DNA of 64,000 nucleotides from Desmodesmus armatus. Lineage: Eukaryota > Chlorophyta > Chlorophyceae > Sphaeropleales > Scenedesmaceae. This document shows positions 57,872 through 64,000 of the stretch, in pieces. A program made the position numbers and the translations under genes. The DNA lies in contig VIIQ02000179.1 in assembly GCA_007449985.2 (NCBI GenBank), positions 62,001 through 126,000 on the forward strand, given 5' to 3'. Numbering within the stretch: the first letter of the stretch is position 1; the number at the start of each line of letters is the position of its first letter. The notes under the pieces were generated by a model, which searched no databases, was not told where the DNA came from, and worked only from the letters and a program-made list of their open reading frames with translations.

Positions 57872-58414
57872 CTGCCAGTAGGGACAGTAACCGCAGGTGG
57901 TGCTGCCAATGCTGCAGTGCCCACAGCAGTGCTGTCTGGCCCACTGGGGCAGCCTACTGCCAACTTGGCAGCAGCTGCTGCTGGCCCAGCTGCAGCCGGC
58001 CCCAGCAGTGCCGCCGCTGCTGCCGCTGCTGCAGCTGCATCTTCTGCTGCCGTCACCCTGCTGCTGCCTCCAGGTCTTCAGCTGCCTGCTGCCTCCTCCC
58101 CCTCAGCCATAGAGGAGCACCTGACTGACTTGATGGCAGCAGCCCTGCAGCCACCACTGCTGACACCACAGCAGTACAGCAGACTCATGGGGCAGCTGGA
58201 GAAGACATTCAGGCCCTACAGGCTGGCAGCGGGTGGGGCAGGTACAGCAGCTACTGCTGGTGCCGCTGCTGCTGCTTCGACAGCAGGTAGTCATGTGAAG
58301 CAGCTGCAGGTGATGTACAGGTATCTGCAGGCTGCTGTGGTGGGGCGGCAGCTGAGTGAGGTGGTGGCGGCTGTGACTAACCTCATTGACGCTGCCAGCA
58401 GCCGCCCAGCTTGA
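54109..58414 (+). CDS. Gene B: paralogue of gene A with SUMO acceptor site and SIM
   Basis: Exons are 54115-54828, 55064-55219, 55523-55673 and 56103-58414 (phases 0, 0, 1), about 1110 residues. Exon order, junction phases and key blocks match gene A: SCAVKVSVVLHPPGWDVSG, TLVLQERVR, GEGKGLQVCPGSV, VAVPKVLLCSQL, YMLTLTLAP. The last exon is extremely Ala/Gln-rich and contains GKKPRHGRL (basic, nuclear-import-like), AIKQE followed by PVYDLTADSDDE (SUMO acceptor and SIM), and the C-terminal region LLPPGLQLPAAS ... QQYSRLMGQL ... MYRYLQAAV. Exon 1 as seen may begin at the ATG at 54109, or the true first exon may lie upstream next to the LINE. A GCGTTGCGCAGGAGC stretch with a GTGAGT donor at 53927 resembles the end of gene A's first exon. 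No enzyme domain is seen. Function is unknown; nuclear localisation and SUMO binding are inferred from motifs. Confidence 0.7.
55800..55895 (-). mobile_element. Solo LINE 3' end in gene B intron
   Basis: On the minus strand this reads ATGAGGTTCACCTGGCT ... GCCATTGTTGTTTGGC ... GACATACTCCCCCATT. That matches the last 95 bp of the truncated LINE at 32930-33740. It lies between the third and fourth exons of gene B, antisense to the gene. Confidence 0.75.
56310..57900 (+). repeat. GCA/CAG-rich coding microsatellites in gene B
   Basis: Repeated GCA/CAG runs (for example about 56505-56545, 56780-56810, 57160-57190 and 57830-57872) encode poly-Ala or poly-Gln in the gene B frame. Gene A has similar runs (18574-18612) in different places, so the repeats expand independently around the conserved motifs. 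Confidence 0.75.
57560..57616 (+). other. SUMO acceptor plus SIM module in gene B
   Basis: It encodes IKQELPPVYDLTADSDDE: an IKQE sumoylation consensus followed four residues later by VYDLT and an acidic tail. It is conserved with 15688-15752 of gene A although flanking sequence is mostly Ala/Gln repeats. Confidence 0.65.
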
Positions 58415-59040
58415 GGCTGCACTGAAGCTCCTGCTGTTGTGTGGGACCGAACCTGCTGATGAGCTGGCTTGAAGGCCTGGTACCTGTCAGGCTGGTTGTA
58501 TGAACTGCTGGTTGTGTTACTGAACTGCTGAGCACGATGCAGCAGGTCAGGTCAGGTTGCTGGTCCGTGCTGGTGCTGGCGCTCTTGGCTACACCGCCGC
58601 CGTATCATATACACAGTACTGTGGTGGTATGCTGGCAGATGTGAGTTTACGTCTGGCTTCCCGTGGTGTCCCTTTGCGCTGTTGAAGTTTCCTTATGCGT
58701 TGTTGTTGAAGCTGGCTCAGCTTGGCTTGTAGTGGCTCATCCTGGCTTTTCTTTGAGTGTTGTCTGATTTACATACTTGCCGTCAGGTGTCATGAGCGCT
58801 ATACTTAGGACTAAGCCATCACAGGCTGTGCCGTCTGTGCTGATCCAGGTTGCCTGGTGCAGTAAGCACTTGTGAACCCAGATTGTGGTGCAGGCAGTAA
58901 CAATGCATCATGTCTGGACACTAAAGTGACTGATGATGTTTGCTGCTGAAAATAGCCATAAGCTGGGTTGACCTGCTGCTGGAAGCTCAAGCTGGCCTGT
59001 GAAGTGACGGCTGGTGCAAAACAGCAGCTACTTAGGGAGC
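58415..59040 (+). other. 3' flank of gene B
   Basis: This stretch is T/G-rich on the plus strand and contains no exon, as expected for the gene B 3' UTR. I find no TGTAA signal. Gene B and the NDUFB10-like gene converge here. Confidence 0.4.
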
Positions 59041-59135
59041 AGCCTGCTGCCAGATCGTGTGACTCCTGCTAAAGACACCGCCAATCAGGGAACCAGAACA
59101 CACGTCCAGATCGAAAGCTGAAGCTAATAGGGCAC

Positions 59136-59140
59136 TTACA
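59136..59140 (-). terminator. Candidate polyadenylation signal (TGTAA) of the NDUFB10-like gene
   Basis: TTACA on the plus strand is TGTAA on the minus strand, just past the (TG)n tract in the direction of transcription. TGTAA is the usual green-algal poly(A) signal. Confidence 0.4.
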
Positions 59141-59141
59141 A

Positions 59142-60794
<1,653 letters not shown>

Positions 60795-61657
60795 TTATGC
60801 AGTTGCCAGCTCGCCGCCTGCAATCTTCATCTCACTCTCCTTCACCAGGATGTTGCCCACGTTGCGGGCCCTGTTGCCCCTGCGCTGGCTGTTGCTCTGC
60901 GCCACACGCACAGCCGCCTCATAGCGCTTGGAGAGCTGCGCGCAGAACAGTGCAAGATCAATACAGCGGGAAGCGGCAGCAGCATCAGGCACAGCATTGT
61001 GACGGTTCACTTTGGGTGGCTGTCATGGGATACGGTCATGGCCAGGACTGGGGGAGGCAGATTGTGACTGCCTATGTTTTCGGTTGAGACTGGTTGCTGG
61101 CTTACAGACAACAGTATAGGTCTGAAGCAAACCAGCCAACCAAGGACTGCAGTGTGCCCCCCCCCCAGCCAATGCGGGCACTTGCAGAAGGTAGAATGTC
61201 AGAGGGTTACAGCTGCAGCAAAACAAGGGAACAGCAGCGCACCTGCTCACACCGCTCGAGGTAGTTGACACCCTCTTCGCGCACACAGTCGCCCAGGCGC
61301 TCCTTCAAGATCTGCAGTCAGCAGTAAACTGGGGCTGGGCTGGGGGCTGGGTCATGCTGCTAGCTATGTGCCTTGACCATAGGCATTTGCATTATGCATG
61401 AGTGTACAGTCATTAGGCATACCAACAACGAGCCTGCAAGAGTCTTCATAGCACCCCCTCCAACAGCAGCAGCAGGAAAATGTTCTGTTGCAGAAACAGC
61501 GCACGGAGGCACATACACACAAACCCACCTTCATTTTTTCCACGTTGATCGCCATCCGGTTAGCCTTGTAAGCTACGTTGTGATAGAAGGCCTTCACATC
61601 CTTGCTCTCATCTACGTCGAAGATGGGGGCAGCAGGGCCTGCTGGACTGGCCGACAT
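60795..61657 (-). CDS. NDUFB10: NDUFB10-like subunit (PDSW) of mitochondrial complex I
   Basis: Minus-strand exons are 61657-61529, 61311-61243 and 60935-60795, all phase 0, for 112 residues from a clear ATG (MSASPAGPAAPIFDVDESKD). The middle reads VEKMKILKERLGDCVREEGV then NYLERCEQLSKRYEAAVR. This parallels the plant NDUFB10 segment with two Cys eleven residues apart, a GVN between them and a basic helix after. The family is an accessory subunit on the membrane arm of respiratory complex I, held by Cys-x-Cys type folding in the intermembrane space. The length fits the plant form (about 105-110). The C-terminus is basic (NSQRRGNRARNVGNI) and poorly conserved. The gene is divergent from the PP2A subunit gene to its right. 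Confidence 0.75.
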
Positions 61658-62717
61658 GCTGGCACAGTCTACTTGCTAGTCTTTCCGTGCAATGCGCCTG
61701 CGAGGATCAGCCCGAGGATGCCCCACTGCTCAGGGGGTGAGGAGCCTAGGGTGTCTGCTGTGCTGATGTTGCAGGCCCAAGCAGGTGTGCTGTCTACACC
61801 CAGGGGCGACTTGAGAGGACAAACACTGCTGGCGACTCCCACACAGCTAGATGATATGGTTTCTTCTGAGGCATGCCACTCATATTCAAACCCAGCACAA
61901 CCAGTGGACCAGATGACCAACAACACAGGTCGATCTTTCGTTGTATCTCTGTTGCAAGTCAACAATAGAAGCCATCCTGCAGTTTCCATCTTGCAATTGA
62001 GGGAGTTGCCTGTCGCTCCAATGTTTTGCTGTCTTTGCACCTGCTGTGCTCGTGAGCAAAGCCAGCTGTGATTGCCCAAAGCCTCAACCTGAAGCAACGT
62101 GTGAATGACTTGTGTGTGCCATAATCACACGGGATGGTAGGGCACTACCCGCATCTCATCCTACTTGTACATCACTGCAGATCACTGGTCACCAGCGTCA
62201 GTGATGCCGTGCCCGACATTGCAACCCACGAACTTAACCACACTGACACAACATATGATACAGATATGGCAGCCATCACCACAGAAGCAGCCCTGGGTAT
62301 TGCTACAGCACCAACCCCAACTCCATGGTTCCAGCAGCAGGACTTTCCTGCCAGGGTTGCTGACGCCTGCTGTTCTTGCCAGTAGATACGTTCACGTGCA
62401 CTTTCACACAACCTACCTGAATTTGCAACGTCACACAGCAAAGCATCCAAAGGAGGTTTATGTTGTGAAATATTGACTCACTGGCCTGGCCCCAGACGCA
62501 GGGTTGGATTCGTGAGCATCGTTCACGCCCTTTGCAGAAGGCTCAGTCAGCCCCGTCTCGCAAGCAGTGGCATGAGGACCTGAAGCATACCTACCGGCCT
62601 CTCGTGGCTGCTTTTCGGCAGCAAAGCGACCCCACCATACTTCCTTTACGTTCTATCGCATCCAATCATCCTCGCTGAGCCCAGTATGAGCAGTCTGTAG
62701 CTTGTTTCGAGCAGCAA
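61658..62717. promoter_or_regulatory. Intergenic region between divergent NDUFB10-like and B55 genes
   Basis: About 1.06 kb separates the two start codons and must hold both promoters and 5' UTRs. A CCAAT lies at about 62660 near the B55 start. A minus-strand frame at 61669-62097 and a plus-strand frame at 62134-62385 have no motif. No TATA box is clear. Confidence 0.4.
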
Positions 62718-64000
62718 ATGGTGGGGGGACTGCAGTGTGCAGAGCAGGCTGCGCCGGTGGAATGGCAGTTCCTGCAATGCTTTGGAGAGCGCACACCCGG
62801 CGAGGAAGTCCAGGACGGTGAGTCTCGATCTGGCAAAAAAGCGGGAGGTCATGCAGCAGATAGGCCAGGAGGCCAGGACTCGCCCAGGAGAGGCGTACAG
62901 GCACAAAGGGGCACACTGTGGGGTCCGTAGCAGCGCTATGGGGCCCCTGGGATGCTGTTGGTCGCTGCGTTTCGGCACATCCTCCTGCTTTTGAACCTGC
63001 CTCTACGCCTGGCCACGGCCAGGCCCGGCCGGGGGCCCAGCCGCATGCATGACACCGCCAACGTACTTTATGCGTGTGCTGGCCTGCAGCTGATGTCATT
63101 TCTGCTGTGGAGTTTGATGGCGATGGGTCATACCTTGCCACTGGGGACAAGGGGGGCAGGGTGGTGCTGTTTGAGAAGGTTTCTACGCAGCCGGTGAGCA
63201 CATGCTGTTGTACAAGCAGATCCTGGCCAGCAGGGGCACCGCTGGGACACCCCAGAGCATGCAGGGCTCTGCACACAGCAACAGCAGCGTGTGAGCGACC
63301 CACATGCAGATCTGCACAACCTGACTTCTTCCCCCACTCTAGGCACGTATGTAGTCACCATGACCTTTCTGTCATGACCTTTTCGTGTGCTGCAGCGGTA
63401 TGCGGTGGGCATGGACCAGCGGCAGCCAGCACCCATGCAGCGCGGCCCAGGCTTTGAGTACCGGTACCTCACAGAGTTCCAGTCACATGAGCCGGAGTTT
63501 GACTACTTGAAGAGCCTTGAGATTGAGGAGAAGATCAACAAAATCAGATGGGTTCGCAGCTCAAACAACACCAAGCACATCATTGCCACCAATGACAAGA
63601 CCATCAAGCTGTGGAAGGTGTGCAGTTGCAAGTGCTTCAGCAGCAGGAGGCGACAACAGCAGCGGCGGCGGCATGCACGCGCATGCAACGCAGGTTTAAG
63701 CAGGAGCACAGCACAGCTTTGGAAGGGGTTGCCATACTGTTGTTATGGCAGCTGGCTACAGGTGGCAGCGGTAGCACCCAGTGAGCCCCGCAGCATTTAT
63801 GACCCATGCCATGTTGGTGACTCGCAGGTGTATGAGAAGCGTGGCCAAGTGGTGTCTGGCTGGAACATTGAGCCACGGCCGCAGTGAGTACAACAGACCC
63901 ATGTCGTACAATGGACTGGCAGCGAGGTGCTGTGCTGGCACAGTCGCTAAGCACATGTCTGAGCATGCAGCGTCCAGTTGGGCATGCACGGCGCTCAACA
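62718..64000 (+). CDS. B55: PP2A regulatory subunit B (B55/PR55), N-terminal part
   Basis: B55 is the WD40 beta-propeller subunit that directs PP2A phosphatase to substrates. Exons seen are 62718-62817, 63090-63193, 63396-63617 and 63828-63883. Phases are 1, 0, 0 and 2, with GTGAG or GTGTG donors. The protein starts [20 protein letters not shown] then [12 protein letters not shown], followed by [20 protein letters not shown] and [10 protein letters not shown], then [27 protein letters not shown] and NDKTIKLWK. All are hallmark B55 sequences in the right order. The gene continues beyond the window; a CAG near 63970 may open the next exon. The piece [12 protein letters not shown] in exon 4 is less conserved than usual. 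The start is the first ATG after an in-frame TGA. Confidence 0.92.

Overview
The window looks like nuclear DNA of a green alga, most likely a chlorophycean of the Scenedesmus/Tetradesmus kind. Genes are split into many short exons with GT donors and CTGCAG- or TTGCAG-type acceptors. Introns and 3' UTRs are T/G-rich on the sense strand. Proteins carry long Ala and Gln runs encoded by GCA/CAG repeats. The recognisable proteins (PP2A B55, NDUFB10-like, USP, MYND) are eukaryotic. There is no bacterial-style operon, rRNA gene or CRISPR array. The organism assignment is inference. Exon models are read by eye from splice motifs, reading-frame phase and paralogue comparison.

Layout. 0.7-1.35 kb: a short inverted-repeat transposon. 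1.4-5.9 kb (+): a ten-exon coiled-coil gene followed by a long T/G-rich stretch with a (CTG)22 tract. 9.3-13 kb: a repeat block with four MITE-like units. 15.1-19.2 kb (-): gene A, a low-complexity nuclear-type protein with a SUMO acceptor site beside a SUMO-interacting motif. 19.6-19.9 kb (+): a frameshifted MYND zinc finger. 20.9 kb: a SINE-like repeat. 22.6-24.5 kb (+): a three-exon unknown gene with a hydrophobic N-terminus. 24.8-28.7 kb: A-rich, C-rich and tandem/direct repeats. 29.5-32.9 kb: degraded coding traces and pseudogene E1. 32.9-33.7 kb (+): a 5'-truncated non-LTR retrotransposon. 34.6-42.3 kb (+): a USP-family deubiquitinase-like gene with a frameshift in its catalytic His region and a long unrecognised C-terminal part.

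44.2-48.4 kb: second copy of the repeat block, with two more MITE-like units and a 1.5-kb transposon with 8-bp target duplications. 50.1-50.9 kb (+): pseudogene E2. 51.1-53.8 kb (-): a LINE with reverse transcriptase. 54.1-58.4 kb (+): gene B, the paralogue of A. 59.1-61.7 kb (-): an NDUFB10-like complex I subunit with a (TG)79 tract in its 3' UTR. 62.7 kb to the right edge (+): a PP2A B55 regulatory subunit cut by the window end.

The dominant theme is old segmental duplication. Three sets of sequences (repeat block, membrane-protein pseudogene E, SIM gene A/B) each occur once in the left half and once in the right half. The A/B pair is inverted relative to the other two. Later transposon insertions can be timed against the duplicates. 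No metabolic pathway is clustered here. The best candidate for an undescribed protein system is the A/B pair, which conserves a SUMO acceptor/SIM module and a C-terminal domain despite otherwise divergent low-complexity sequence.
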